Source of the DNA: Haloechinothrix aidingensis
GTDB taxonomy: Bacteria > Actinomycetota > Actinomycetes > Mycobacteriales > Pseudonocardiaceae
Assembly (NCBI RefSeq): GCF_013450155.1
Contig: NZ_JACCKD010000005.1
Span: forward strand, 1-64,000
Length of the DNA: 64,000 nucleotides
Direction of reading: 5' to 3'
Shown: positions 45,997-54,993 of the stretch, piece by piece
Layout: the number at the start of each line of letters is the position of its first letter
Position numbering within the stretch: the first letter of the stretch is position 1
Position numbers and translations under genes: made by a program
Notes under the pieces: generated by a model
What the model was told of the DNA's origin: nothing
Seen by the model: the letters and a program-made list of their open reading frames with translations, nothing else
Databases searched by the model: none

Positions 45997-46848
45997 TCAG
46001 ATTCCTTCCCATTGGCGGAGTTTGGGCACGACGTCGGCGGCGAACTGTTCGAGGAAGCGCTGCTGGTCGTGACCGGGCCCGTGCACCACCAGGTGGGTGA
46101 ACCCCGCCTGCAGGTAGGGTTCGATCCCGCGCAGGGCCTCATCCGGGTCCGCGGCCACGATCCAGCGCTGCCGCACCTGCTCGATCGGCAGATCGTCGGC
46201 CAGTCGCTCCATCTCCTCGGCAGTGGTGACCGAGTGTTTCTGCTCGGCTGTCAGCGACAGCGGCGCCCAGAACCGGCAGTTCTCCAGGGCCCGTTCGTAG
46301 TCGCGGTCGTAGGAGATCTTGATCTCGATCATGCGGTCGATGCCCGCGGCGTCCCGCTCGGCGGCAGCCGCGCCTTCTTCCACGGCTGGCTGCAGCTTGT
46401 CGGTGTAGAGCTCCATGCCCTTACCGCTCGTGCAGATGAACCCGTCGGCGGCGCGACCGGCATAACGGGCGACCATCGGCCCACCCGCGGCGACGTAGAC
46501 CGGCACCGGGATCTCCGGCCGGTCGAAGATGCTGGCGTGCGACAGCGTGTAGTAGTCGCCGTCGAAGGTAATGTCATCGTCGGTCCACAGCTGTCGCATC
46601 AGGCGCACCGACTCGCGCAATCGGGCGAAGCGTTCCTTGAACTCCGGCCACTCACGGCCACTCACGGCCACCTCGTTGAGCGCCTCCCCCGTCCCGACGC
46701 CGAGCATGACCCGGCCCGGATACAAACACCCCATGGTCGCGAAGGCCTGGGCCACCACCGCGGGGTTGTAGCGAAACGTCGGCGTCAGCACAGAGGTGCC
46801 AAGCTGCACGCGCCGGGTGCGCTCGCCCACCGCACTCATCCACGACAG
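45997..46848 (-). pseudogene. fgd: F420-dependent glucose-6-phosphate dehydrogenase, N-terminus deleted
   Basis: Luciferase-like F420 enzyme. From [20 protein letters not shown] onward it aligns with the Fgd pattern ([89 protein letters not shown]). About 45 N-terminal residues, including the HF-Q-W cofactor region, are missing because the coding sequence stops at the junction with a deoR remnant. The remaining frame is clean (GTG-led, 287 aa), so the loss is recent, but the enzyme should be inactive. Confidence 0.8.
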
Positions 46849-47359
46849 TGGATCGACCACCTACGAGGTCGCCGCCGCCCTGCGCACCCACGAGAGCCTG
46901 ACCGTGATCACCAACGACCTGCGCATCGCCAAGTTCATCGCCACCGTCCCCGACATCCGGTTGCTGGTCACCGGCGGTGAACTGCTCGGATCGGTATACA
47001 CACTCGTCGGCGACCGCGCCGAAGCCTTCCTGGCAGACTACGCCGCCGACTGGACCTTCCTCGGCGCCGATGCCATCCACCCTGCCGCCGGCATCACCAA
47101 CACCAACACCCTCGAAGTCCCCATCAAACGCGCGATGATCGCCGCGGCCGTCTCCACCATCGTCGTCACCGACAGCTCCAAGTTCGGTCACCACACCCTG
47201 GCCAAAGTGGCCGCCCTCGACGAGATAACCCAGATCATCACCGATCCCCAGCTGCCAACCGGCACAGCGGAACAGTACGGCGACCAGCTCACGCGCACGC
47301 CCCACCGAGTCCAAACGAAATCCCGCGCCGTCATCGAAGATGAATATAGCGCGCGATGA
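46838..47359 (+). pseudogene. DeoR-family regulator, N-terminal DNA-binding domain deleted
   Basis: The frame begins in the effector domain: [91 protein letters not shown]. The HTH part (about 80 residues) is missing. Head-to-head with the truncated fgd gene, sharing about 10 bp at the junction. Confidence 0.8.
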
Positions 47360-47591
47360 TCTCGACAGTAGCGTCCGTGCCGTCGACACGGAGTCGCTCC
47401 CCGAAGCCGATCACCTCGGTTACGGTACATGTCCCAATGACGCACGGCATCCCCGGCTCACGCCCAAGCGCGAGCGTGTGACTAAGCGGACTGCCGTTGG
47501 TCAATGACAACCGTGGTCGCGGTGAACATGGTCGAGCTCCAGCCGGGATCGCTTGCGCGGCACTACCAGAATTCCGTCTGGTACCAGCTGA

Positions 47592-48179
47592 TCAGCCGAT
47601 CCTTCTTACGCTACTGTTGATCAGAGGCATGCAGAGTGAACATGGAGTGAAGCCCTCTTCGACTGCTTCCTCCCGAGTGAGCTCGTCGCTTCGTCGATCC
47701 ACCAGCAAACTACAATCCGGTTGGTGAAAGCGCTTACGGCCGGCAATCACGTGTACCCACTCGGTGTCGTGGTCCGGCACGGCACTATCGTCAGTTCCGG
47801 CGGATACCTCAACATCGTGTACGGCTTCGCCGCTGTCCGCCCTCTCCTCCTGCCCCAACGCCACGGCAATTCCGTCGGCGGGCCGCACATCGGCTCCAGA
47901 TTCGCCGATATCCTCGCTCGTAATTCGCTCCGTTTCCGAAACTATTCCGTCACGCTCCACAACGTCGCTTCCCGCAGGAGCCGTGGCGCCATCGCCGCAC
48001 GCGTACGTCGCTGCGATCTTCCTCTGGCGGGTGCGTCGATCTGCCCACGCACGCCAGGTCACCATCACGATACTGATCAGCGAGAAGACCATGGCGGCAG
48101 CGGCAAGTTGCGTCACGCCGCTTATCTGTGATACCAGAAGCAGCACCGCCGCCACACCGATGAGCACAAAAGCAATCAT
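47592..48179 (-). CDS. Two-helix membrane protein with C-terminal Cys/His motif (195 aa)
   Basis: Two N-terminal membrane helices (MIAFVLIGVAAVLLLVSQIS; LAAAAMVFSLISIVMVTWRA), an acidic linker of about 90 residues, and a conserved-looking end: WVHVIAGRKRFHQPDCSLLV then EGFTPCSLCMPL. The Cys-x(n)-Cys-x2-Cys with His resembles small metal-binding tails seen in several actinobacterial membrane proteins. Starts 14 bp after the sigma-factor stop, so co-transcribed. A role as membrane partner of the sigma factor is possible; no anti-sigma zinc motif (HxxxCxxC) is seen. Confidence 0.75.
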   Translation of the reverse strand: MIAFVLIGVAAVLLLVSQISGVTQLAAAAMVFSLISIVMVTWRAWADRRTRQRKIAATYACGDGATAPAGSDVVERDGIVSETERITSEDIGESGADVRPADGIAVALGQEERADSGEAVHDVEVSAGTDDSAVPDHDTEWVHVIAGRKRFHQPDCSLLVDRRSDELTREEAVEEGFTPCSLCMPLINSSVRRIG

Positions 48180-48193
48180 GCTACTTCACCTGT

Positions 48194-48937
48194 TCATTGG
48201 TTATAGTGGCGATCCCGTCTGGCGATGTTCCCAGCCTGCCCTGGCATGCCTAGACATGATCGCCGCCTGGATTCTTCGGGCCTCTCCGCAACCCGTGCAC
48301 GCCGGTCGCTCATCGTGTTCCACTCGTCGCGGACCGCAGCAGGCCGGGTCACGCGCTCATCGTTCAGGACTACCTCGGACAAGCGGCGGATGGCTCGATG
48401 CTGAAGTGCGCGCACGGCACGCTCGTCGCGTTGCATGATCTCAGCAGTCTCACGTACCGACAGGCCCTGAAAGAACCGCAGCCTCACACAACGGCGCTGC
48501 GGCCGTGATAGTCGCTGCAGGTATCCGTCGATCTCGGCCGCAGTGCATCGTTCGATTACGTCGGCCTCAGGCCCACGGGACGCCCCGGCATATGGATCAA
48601 CATCGGCTGTCGTTACCACCGACGTGCCCCACCACGACTTGGCGAGGTCGATGACGATGTTGCGCGCGATAGTGCACAGCCATGCCCTGAGGTCCTTCCC
48701 GATGTCTGTCACGAGCTCGATCCTGCGCAAAGCGCGCAGAAATGTCTCGCTCGTGACGTCCTTCGTCACCTCTACATCACCGGTGCGGTGGTAAACATAG
48801 GCCCATACCACACTCGCGTACCGTCGATAGATCTCCGCGAAAGCGGCGGTATCACCTTCTTGAACGGCTTCAACCTGCTCCCATACCACGGAGCTGTCGG
48901 GTGCGTCGACAACAGCACCGGTCATATTGCTCACCAC
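48194..48937 (-). CDS. ECF-type RNA polymerase sigma factor (247 aa)
   Basis: Region 2: FAEIYRRYASVVWAYVYHRT, DVTSETFLRALRRIE, DLRAWLCTIARNIVIDLAKS. Region 4: LSRPQRRCVRLRFFQGLSVR ETAEIMQRDERAVRALQHRA. The C-terminal 45 basic residues are an unusual extension. Start GTG 48937 or ATG 48925. It may direct the downstream membrane gene and perhaps the mce operon, which ends 84 bp upstream on the same strand. Confidence 0.9.
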   Translation of the reverse strand: MVSNMTGAVVDAPDSSVVWEQVEAVQEGDTAAFAEIYRRYASVVWAYVYHRTGDVEVTKDVTSETFLRALRRIELVTDIGKDLRAWLCTIARNIVIDLAKSWWGTSVVTTADVDPYAGASRGPEADVIERCTAAEIDGYLQRLSRPQRRCVRLRFFQGLSVRETAEIMQRDERAVRALQHRAIRRLSEVVLNDERVTRPAAVRDEWNTMSDRRARVAERPEESRRRSCLGMPGQAGNIARRDRHYNQ

Positions 48938-49020
48938 CGTACAGTCCGCCTAAGCGGAATGGGCGCGGCATGAGGCATCGCGAGCAGGTATGTCATGACG
49001 TTCTCCACTTGGCTCACGCC

Positions 49021-50094
49021 CTATCGGGGCGCATCGGTCGGCGGCGCGTCTGGGTCGTCCGGGCGGTACTCATCTGCATAGGTGACGTCAGCTTCCGCAA
49101 TCCGCTCACCGAGCCAAGTACGCCACGTGTCGAGGGTGCGCCTGCTGTTCATGTCGGCTTCAAGGTCGTCTTTGACCTGGTCGAACGACAACTGTTCCTC
49201 CGGAGTAATCTCGAGAACCTGGCCGACGTTGAAGCCGTGTTCGGTATCCACAGGCCCGAATACCTCTCCTTCCTCGGCCTGGAATGCGGCTTCGGCGTAC
49301 CGTTCGTCGAGCTGGTCAGCAGTCACTGTGCCCAGGTCGCCGCCGTCGTCCTTGGTGCTCTGGTCGAGCGAATGCTCAGCCGCTAATGTCTCGAACTCCA
49401 TCCCATCTTTGATTTGCTGCACGATGCTGTTGCCTTGTGCTTCGGAGTCCACGACAATATTGCGCAAGTGCCGCTGTTCGGGCGCGACCATCTCGTCTTC
49501 ACGGTCCTCGAACTCCTGCTGCACTTCCTCGTCGGTGACCGGCTGAACGTCATCGGTAACCTTCTCGAAAAGCCTGCTGGTCGCCAGCTGTCGTTTGACT
49601 TCGTCGACGACGTCGCGTTCGGACACGCCCCTTGCACTCAGAAACTGGACGAGATCGTCGCGGCCTCCGGGCAGTTGCTCTTCGACCATTTTATTGAGAG
49701 TGTCTTGTGCCTCCTTGTCCGCGATCACGATCCCGTGGTCTCGAACCGCCCGATCGATAATCGAACTAACCGCAACCGACTTCGCAGCATCCCGCTTGAA
49801 GTCCTCCCGCTTGGGACCTTTCTCGGGCGGTTCGACGCCGTAGAGCGCTTGGAGGACATTCATCCGGTCCTGGAACTCGTCCTCGGTGACGACCGTGTCA
49901 CCTGCGCGGAACACAGCGCCGTCTGGTAGCCCACCCATCACTCCCACGGCTACCTGGGTGGACGCCCCGGCGAACACCAACACACCTAGCACCAGGCTAA
50001 TCACCCGGGCGCGGCCGCGCGGCACCAACTTTGGCCAGCCTCGCACGGTCGCCAGGGCAGGACCGGGGGCAATGCGGATCTTCGGGAGCCTCAT
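49021..50094 (-). CDS. SurA/PrsA-like membrane-anchored peptidyl-prolyl isomerase/foldase (357 aa)
   Basis: N-terminal anchor helix (ARVISLVLGVLVFAGASTQV, about 29-48), no lipobox; SurA-N-like helical chaperone part (VFRAGDTVVTEDEFQDRMNV, VSSIIDRAVRDHGIVIADKE); parvulin-like domain (RHLRNIVVDSEAQGNSIVQQ to DLGTVTADQLDERYAEAAFQ and VDTEHGFNVGQVLEI). Pro/Asp-rich end. Last gene of the mce operon; its ATG overlaps the MMPL stop (ATGA). Probably folds the exported Mce proteins outside the membrane; that is inference. Confidence 0.85.
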   Translation of the reverse strand: MRLPKIRIAPGPALATVRGWPKLVPRGRARVISLVLGVLVFAGASTQVAVGVMGGLPDGAVFRAGDTVVTEDEFQDRMNVLQALYGVEPPEKGPKREDFKRDAAKSVAVSSIIDRAVRDHGIVIADKEAQDTLNKMVEEQLPGGRDDLVQFLSARGVSERDVVDEVKRQLATSRLFEKVTDDVQPVTDEEVQQEFEDREDEMVAPEQRHLRNIVVDSEAQGNSIVQQIKDGMEFETLAAEHSLDQSTKDDGGDLGTVTADQLDERYAEAAFQAEEGEVFGPVDTEHGFNVGQVLEITPEEQLSFDQVKDDLEADMNSRRTLDTWRTWLGERIAEADVTYADEYRPDDPDAPPTDAPR

Positions 50095-52433
50095 GGTGTC
50101 ACGCCTATCCTGTTCAAAACGCCTTGTCTCGACTCGGCTGGACCATCGGCGGGAGTCGGGCTACGCCACGGCAGCGCCCACAGCACGACAAGGGCTGTGA
50201 GGTATGAGAACACCACGCTCGCGGCCAGCAGCAGACCGAACTCCCGCAGCACCGCGATCCCGGACAGAGCCAGAACCAGGTAACCGACCGACCCGGCCAG
50301 GGCCGCGGTACCCACGCCGCGCCACAGACGGCTGCGGTGCTCCCGGCCGTAGCTGGCGAGCATCACCGCGAACTCACAACCGGTCGCAGTGGTCAGTGAG
50401 GCGATCGCCACCGTCAGGGGACTGAGCGTCCCGCTGAGCGACCAGGCCAAGGCCAGCACACAGCCGGTCGCCAGCAGCACCGTCAGGATGGCGCGCCCCG
50501 CATCGCTACGGTGCCGAAGTCCCGCCAGCAGCACCAGGCCTGCGCCGCCGACACCGACTAGGTTGATCAGAACACCACCGTCGGACACGAGTTCCAAGCC
50601 TCGAGCCGCCGCTACTGGCAATCCGACCAACTCGACCTCGTAGCCTTCAGGAGGAGGCGGGAGTACCTCGCGCACCTGCCCCAGCAGGGCACGCTGCTGC
50701 TCAACGTCACGCAGTCCGACGCCGAACGCCATCAATGCGGCCTCGCGGTCAGGCCGGATCACCGCCGAGGTCAAGTACCTGGGCAGCAGCTTCGCGCCCG
50801 CCGCGATTTGCTCACCACTCGGTTCGTCGCCGAGGAATTGCAGCAGACTCGACATGGTGATAATGGGATGCATCTCGTCACCATGCTGACGGACCACAGC
50901 CTCCTCGGCCTGCCGCGTCCACTCCACCGCGTCGGGAGCGAGCACATTCTCGCCTCGCAACACGACACTGACCTCACCGGAGGAGCCCAACACTTCTTCG
51001 GCGTAGCGGGCGTCCTGTAGCTCAGGCAACCCACGTGCGAGCTCCTCGGGGCGAGTCTCGATATCCATCTGTGGGACTGCGATCCAGCCGATCCCGGAGA
51101 CTCCAACCACGGCCGCGAGTACAACGACTCGCTTCCACAGGGCAGCTCGAGGCAAGACATCACCGCCGAGATCCGGCCGTGGTGGTGCAGGCGCGGCTGC
51201 GCCGAACATCGCACGCATGCCCAGCGCAATCCCCACGGTCACCACGATCCCCACTGCGACCGCCACTCCCAACTCGCGCACGAACGGCAGCGGTGATAAC
51301 GCCAACGAGCCGAAAGCCGCGGTCGCGGCTACGGCGAGGACCAGTACACGTCGTCGCCGACCGGGCTGGGACAGGTAGAACGGGAAGTCGCTGCCGAGAC
51401 TGAGCAAGATCGGCAAGAACGCCACCACACCCAATGACAGTGGATGTTGAAACCAGCCGAACACGGCCACCGTCACCGCGGTACCCGCGACCGCCGCCAC
51501 CAACGGCCGCAGGCGGGCACGCCGCGACCGGCTCCACGGGACAAGGAAGAACACTAAGCCCACTGCCGCCAGCGCAACCCCGCCCAGCAACGGAAGCTCG
51601 CGCTGCGCCCGCTCGGTCAGTCCTGATGTCACTACCGGCACACCTGTGACGGTGGCCTTCTGCACTTCCAAGTTTGATTGGTCCACCGCTGAACGCACCG
51701 AATCCGTCAGGCGACCCGCAGCCGCCTGGTCGAGCTCCGCCCTCGGACGCACCAGCACGGCGACCGTGTCCTCGTCCGGTACGACAAACTGCCACTGCGA
51801 TCGAGGTGCGCCATCCTCGGTGTAAAGCACCGTCGAAACGAACTCGGAGTTGCGCAGAGTCGGCAATCCGGCGGGCAATCCTTGCACCAACAACGCTCCG
51901 TAGCGACGGTCGAACTCGGCCACCGCTTTCTCACCAGCCGCCTCGACCTCAGCTCGCCCGGCACCGTCATCCTTGGCCTTCTGCCGGGCCTCGTTGCGTA
52001 CCGCGTCCCGCCGACCACTGATCTGCGCCAGCAGATTCTGCGCCGCGCCCGCTGTCTGATTCAGCACCGTCGCCGGGCCATACACGCCAGCCACATCTGG
52101 CAGCTCAGACAATTCACCTTCAAGCCGCAGCAGTTCCAGTAGCTGCTCCGACAGTAGCTCTCGCGGCTTTTCCGACTCCAACAACACCACCACCGGATCG
52201 CCACCGAAGGAGCGTGCCTTGTCCTGCAATGCCTCATACGCCCGATCACCCGAAGGCAAGAACGAACCTATGCCCGTGTCCACCCGCACCTGGGCAAGCC
52301 CACCTCCGGTAAGTCCGGCCAGGATGACGATCAGCCCAGCAGACAGCCAGGAGTAACGTCCTCGTGGCCGACGCGCCAGCAGCCACCGAAGCCCAGGCCT
52401 CGCCCGGAGCCTTCGAACCAAACCGGCGATCAT
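50091..52433 (-). CDS. MMPL/RND-family membrane protein (780 aa)
   Basis: RND topology: one helix near 28-48, a large outer loop (50-270), five helices (about 275-415), a helix near 440, a second outer loop (460-610), and five helices to the end. Loop starts VRVDTGIGSFLPSGDRAYEA and VPQMDIETRPEELARGLPEL are the usual paired motifs. Family members export or handle lipids using proton force. Encoded between mceF and the foldase with 4-nt overlaps both sides, so part of the Mce machine. Confidence 0.88.
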   Translation of the reverse strand: MIAGLVRRLRARPGLRWLLARRPRGRYSWLSAGLIVILAGLTGGGLAQVRVDTGIGSFLPSGDRAYEALQDKARSFGGDPVVVLLESEKPRELLSEQLLELLRLEGELSELPDVAGVYGPATVLNQTAGAAQNLLAQISGRRDAVRNEARQKAKDDGAGRAEVEAAGEKAVAEFDRRYGALLVQGLPAGLPTLRNSEFVSTVLYTEDGAPRSQWQFVVPDEDTVAVLVRPRAELDQAAAGRLTDSVRSAVDQSNLEVQKATVTGVPVVTSGLTERAQRELPLLGGVALAAVGLVFFLVPWSRSRRARLRPLVAAVAGTAVTVAVFGWFQHPLSLGVVAFLPILLSLGSDFPFYLSQPGRRRRVLVLAVAATAAFGSLALSPLPFVRELGVAVAVGIVVTVGIALGMRAMFGAAAPAPPRPDLGGDVLPRAALWKRVVVLAAVVGVSGIGWIAVPQMDIETRPEELARGLPELQDARYAEEVLGSSGEVSVVLRGENVLAPDAVEWTRQAEEAVVRQHGDEMHPIITMSSLLQFLGDEPSGEQIAAGAKLLPRYLTSAVIRPDREAALMAFGVGLRDVEQQRALLGQVREVLPPPPEGYEVELVGLPVAAARGLELVSDGGVLINLVGVGGAGLVLLAGLRHRSDAGRAILTVLLATGCVLALAWSLSGTLSPLTVAIASLTTATGCEFAVMLASYGREHRSRLWRGVGTAALAGSVGYLVLALSGIAVLREFGLLLAASVVFSYLTALVVLWALPWRSPTPADGPAESRQGVLNRIGVTP

Positions 52434-53740
52434 TTCGGAGCGCGCTCCACCTTCGGGTAGTCACCCTCGAACGGCGCCGGATCCGCTGCCTGACCTGGTG
52501 CCGGATACGGGTTGTTCCAATGGTTCGGATCCAGCTCCGTCAGCGGTTCAGTACCACCACGCAGACTGCCCGTGTTGAAAATCGGCGCCAACCGGAGCGG
52601 GCGAACAACTCCGTTCTCGACCACCTTGTTCATTGAATCGCCAAAGTTGGTCAACATCGCGCCGACATCGCGACCATAAGGCTCGAGATACGCCAGCATC
52701 GGGTTGACATCGCGCAGCAACAGTTCCGCCTCGGGCACCAGAGACCGAACGTCAGTTCCAAAGGTCGGTACCCGATTGAGCGTCGCGGGTGCCTTGTCCA
52801 AGACGCCGTCCAAATCTGGCAACAGGCCACGGAGATCCGCGCTAACCGCCGGGAGCTGGTGCAAGGCCTGATCCAAATCGGGAGCCGCGGCGCGCAAGTC
52901 CGCCGCCACCGGGTCAAGAGGCTTCGACAGTTCGCCCAGTTCGCCTGTGGCCGTCCGTGCTGCGTCGAGGAGTTCTGGCATACTCCGCATGGTCCGCTTG
53001 ATCGCCTCATCCTGTCCGGCCGTGGATTCGGCAAGACGATTTGCGTCGCGCACGACGTTCGCGATCTGTCCTCGTCCGGTGTCGAGCGCATCCAGAAGCG
53101 TCGATGCTTCCTTCGTCAGAGTCTTGAGGTCGTCGGACTGAGCGGCGATCGCGTCCAGCGCAGTGTGACCCTCACGGCCCAGGTCCCCGAGACCGGACAT
53201 CAGCTTTTGGATGTCCTTGTCGCTGCCTTTAGTGGCTTCGCCGAGCGAGCGAACCGTCTCACTGAGAGCCTCGCGTGTCTCGGAGTCAAGCGCCTTAAGC
53301 ACTTCGTCGATCTCGACAGCCGGTCGTACAGCCGATTTCGGCAACGTCGCGCCGTCCGGGAGCTCCGGGCCATCGCCGTCTTCGATCGCGACCTGGGATT
53401 GCCCAGTGACCGATTTCATGCCGACTCGGACCGCAGCTCCTTCATGAAGCGGCGCTACCTCTCTGTCGAGACTGAGCACCATTCGCGCGCCATCATCCTC
53501 AAGGGTCTGCTCGGCGACTCGACCGACGACTACGCCAGCGACCGTCACGTCGCTGTCCGCTCGAACGTTTTTCACGTCGTCCGTTTGGAATGCCACTTGA
53601 TAGTCGTCTGCATCGTTGACACCTGGCACTACGCCACCGGCTTGTGTCCAGAGGAAAGCGAAGCCAAAAACAAAGATCGCTACGAAGCCCGCCACCGAAC
53701 ACATGCGGACGACACGCTGAGAGATTCTGTGCGATCTCAT
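52430..53740 (-). CDS. MlaD-domain Mce protein, sixth position (MceF) (436 aa)
   Basis: N-terminal signal-anchor (VAGFVAIFVFGFAFLWTQAG), MlaD beta-barrel domain (VAFQTDDVKNVRADSDVTVA GVVVGRV region, 47-140), then EVLKALDSETREALSETVRS marking the start of a long helical tube-forming region; ends in a Pro-rich NNPYPAPGQAADPAPFEGD. Part of the periplasmic/cell-wall lipid conduit. Letters A-F here follow gene order only. Overlaps neighbours by ATGA. Confidence 0.9.
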   Translation of the reverse strand: MRSHRISQRVVRMCSVAGFVAIFVFGFAFLWTQAGGVVPGVNDADDYQVAFQTDDVKNVRADSDVTVAGVVVGRVAEQTLEDDGARMVLSLDREVAPLHEGAAVRVGMKSVTGQSQVAIEDGDGPELPDGATLPKSAVRPAVEIDEVLKALDSETREALSETVRSLGEATKGSDKDIQKLMSGLGDLGREGHTALDAIAAQSDDLKTLTKEASTLLDALDTGRGQIANVVRDANRLAESTAGQDEAIKRTMRSMPELLDAARTATGELGELSKPLDPVAADLRAAAPDLDQALHQLPAVSADLRGLLPDLDGVLDKAPATLNRVPTFGTDVRSLVPEAELLLRDVNPMLAYLEPYGRDVGAMLTNFGDSMNKVVENGVVRPLRLAPIFNTGSLRGGTEPLTELDPNHWNNPYPAPGQAADPAPFEGDYPKVERAPK

Positions 53741-54993
53741 TCGCCGCCTCCTTGCGTCCCTTGTTCCTCATGCGTATCGAGTCCACCCGAAGGGTTGGTG
53801 ACGTCGAGAGTGAAGTTCGCGCGCCCGAATCCACCGTTATCGTCGTGAATGCTGAATGCGGATGACGTCTGGTATACAAACGCGGCGAGGTGGTCCAGCC
53901 ACGGCACTATGCGCTCAGTCGCGTCCGGCAGGTGACCGGTCACTGGAGCAAGGTCACCCAACGTTGCGTTTACATCTCTCGCCAATGGCTTCAAGTCAGC
54001 GACGACAGGCTTAGCCTTGTCTACGACTGGTGCAGCCTCATCAACAACCGTCCCCGCGGAGCCGACGGTTTCGGTCAGGCCTCGCAGCGTGTCGGGAAGC
54101 TCGTCAGATACCCCATGCAACGCGGACAGCGTCGGATCCAGTTGCTCGGTGAGAGCACTCGCGCTCGTCATCGCGTGTCTGACATCCTGAGTGAGTCCGG
54201 GCAGCTCAGCAAGAGTCGCATCGAGCTCCTTGTCCCGATTCGCCAGGACACCCAGGGACTCCTGCAACGACGCGACCAACCTTGCCAATCGCTCGTCATC
54301 TTCTCCCACCGCGGCGGAGACTCGGGCAAGCGAGGTTACCAAGTTCGAAATAGTTTCACGTCGCGTCTGTAGTTCCTCGAGTACTGGCCGGAAGCTTGCC
54401 ATAGTTTCGTCTGCAGCGCGCAGTCCGTCGGGAAGTTGCTCCGGCGCTGACACGAGGGCAGCATCGGCTTGATTAATCAGCGACGTCGTCGCATCGCGCG
54501 CTCGTTCATCAAGCTTCTTGAGTGTCTCGTAAAGGTGGATCGGCCGCTCGGTCTGCGAGACAGGGATTGTGCCGTTCTCCGGGAGCGGATCTCCCGGCGG
54601 ACCGCCAGGATCCAGTGCTACGTACATCACATTGAGTGGCGACTTGGAACGCAGTATCAGCCGCGCGTTGGTATAGACGGTATGGTCCGACTCGATGGAC
54701 ATCACGAGCCGCGCCTTGTCGCCGTCCTGAGGCTCCGCCGATTCGATCTCGCCTACAGGGACGCCGGCGATGCGCACCTCCTGAGGACTGGAAGGATTGA
54801 CACCAGGAGCATGTTCGAACTCCGCCGCGAACTCGAATGAATCGTCGGACCACGGCACATTCACTCCGTAATTAGCGAAGAGATAGCCGGTGGAGATAAG
54901 GCCCACCGCGAAGAAGACCGTCAGCACAACGACATTCCGAAGAAGTCCGGGAACCGTCCGGACGCGCTCAGCCATCCGCTGCAGGCGTCTCAT
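53737..54993 (-). CDS. MlaD-domain Mce protein, fifth position (MceE) (418 aa)
   Basis: Signal-anchor (LLRNVVVLTVFFAVGLISTG), MlaD domain (FAAEFEHAPGVNPSSPQEVR IAGVPVGEI), helical region from LKKLDERARDATTSLINQAD, Gly-rich end. Mycobacterial MceE proteins are lipoproteins; no lipobox cysteine is seen here, so this copy is membrane-anchored by its helix. Confidence 0.9.
   Translation of the reverse strand: MRRLQRMAERVRTVPGLLRNVVVLTVFFAVGLISTGYLFANYGVNVPWSDDSFEFAAEFEHAPGVNPSSPQEVRIAGVPVGEIESAEPQDGDKARLVMSIESDHTVYTNARLILRSKSPLNVMYVALDPGGPPGDPLPENGTIPVSQTERPIHLYETLKKLDERARDATTSLINQADAALVSAPEQLPDGLRAADETMASFRPVLEELQTRRETISNLVTSLARVSAAVGEDDERLARLVASLQESLGVLANRDKELDATLAELPGLTQDVRHAMTSASALTEQLDPTLSALHGVSDELPDTLRGLTETVGSAGTVVDEAAPVVDKAKPVVADLKPLARDVNATLGDLAPVTGHLPDATERIVPWLDHLAAFVYQTSSAFSIHDDNGGFGRANFTLDVTNPSGGLDTHEEQGTQGGGE

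Noticed and set aside
52859-53848. Plus-strand frame of 329 codons across mceF
   Set aside because: Antisense to an intact Mce gene; no recognisable domain.
52430-54993. Lipoprotein signal in MceE/MceF as in mycobacteria
   Set aside because: No Leu-x-x-Cys lipobox follows either N-terminal hydrophobic helix.
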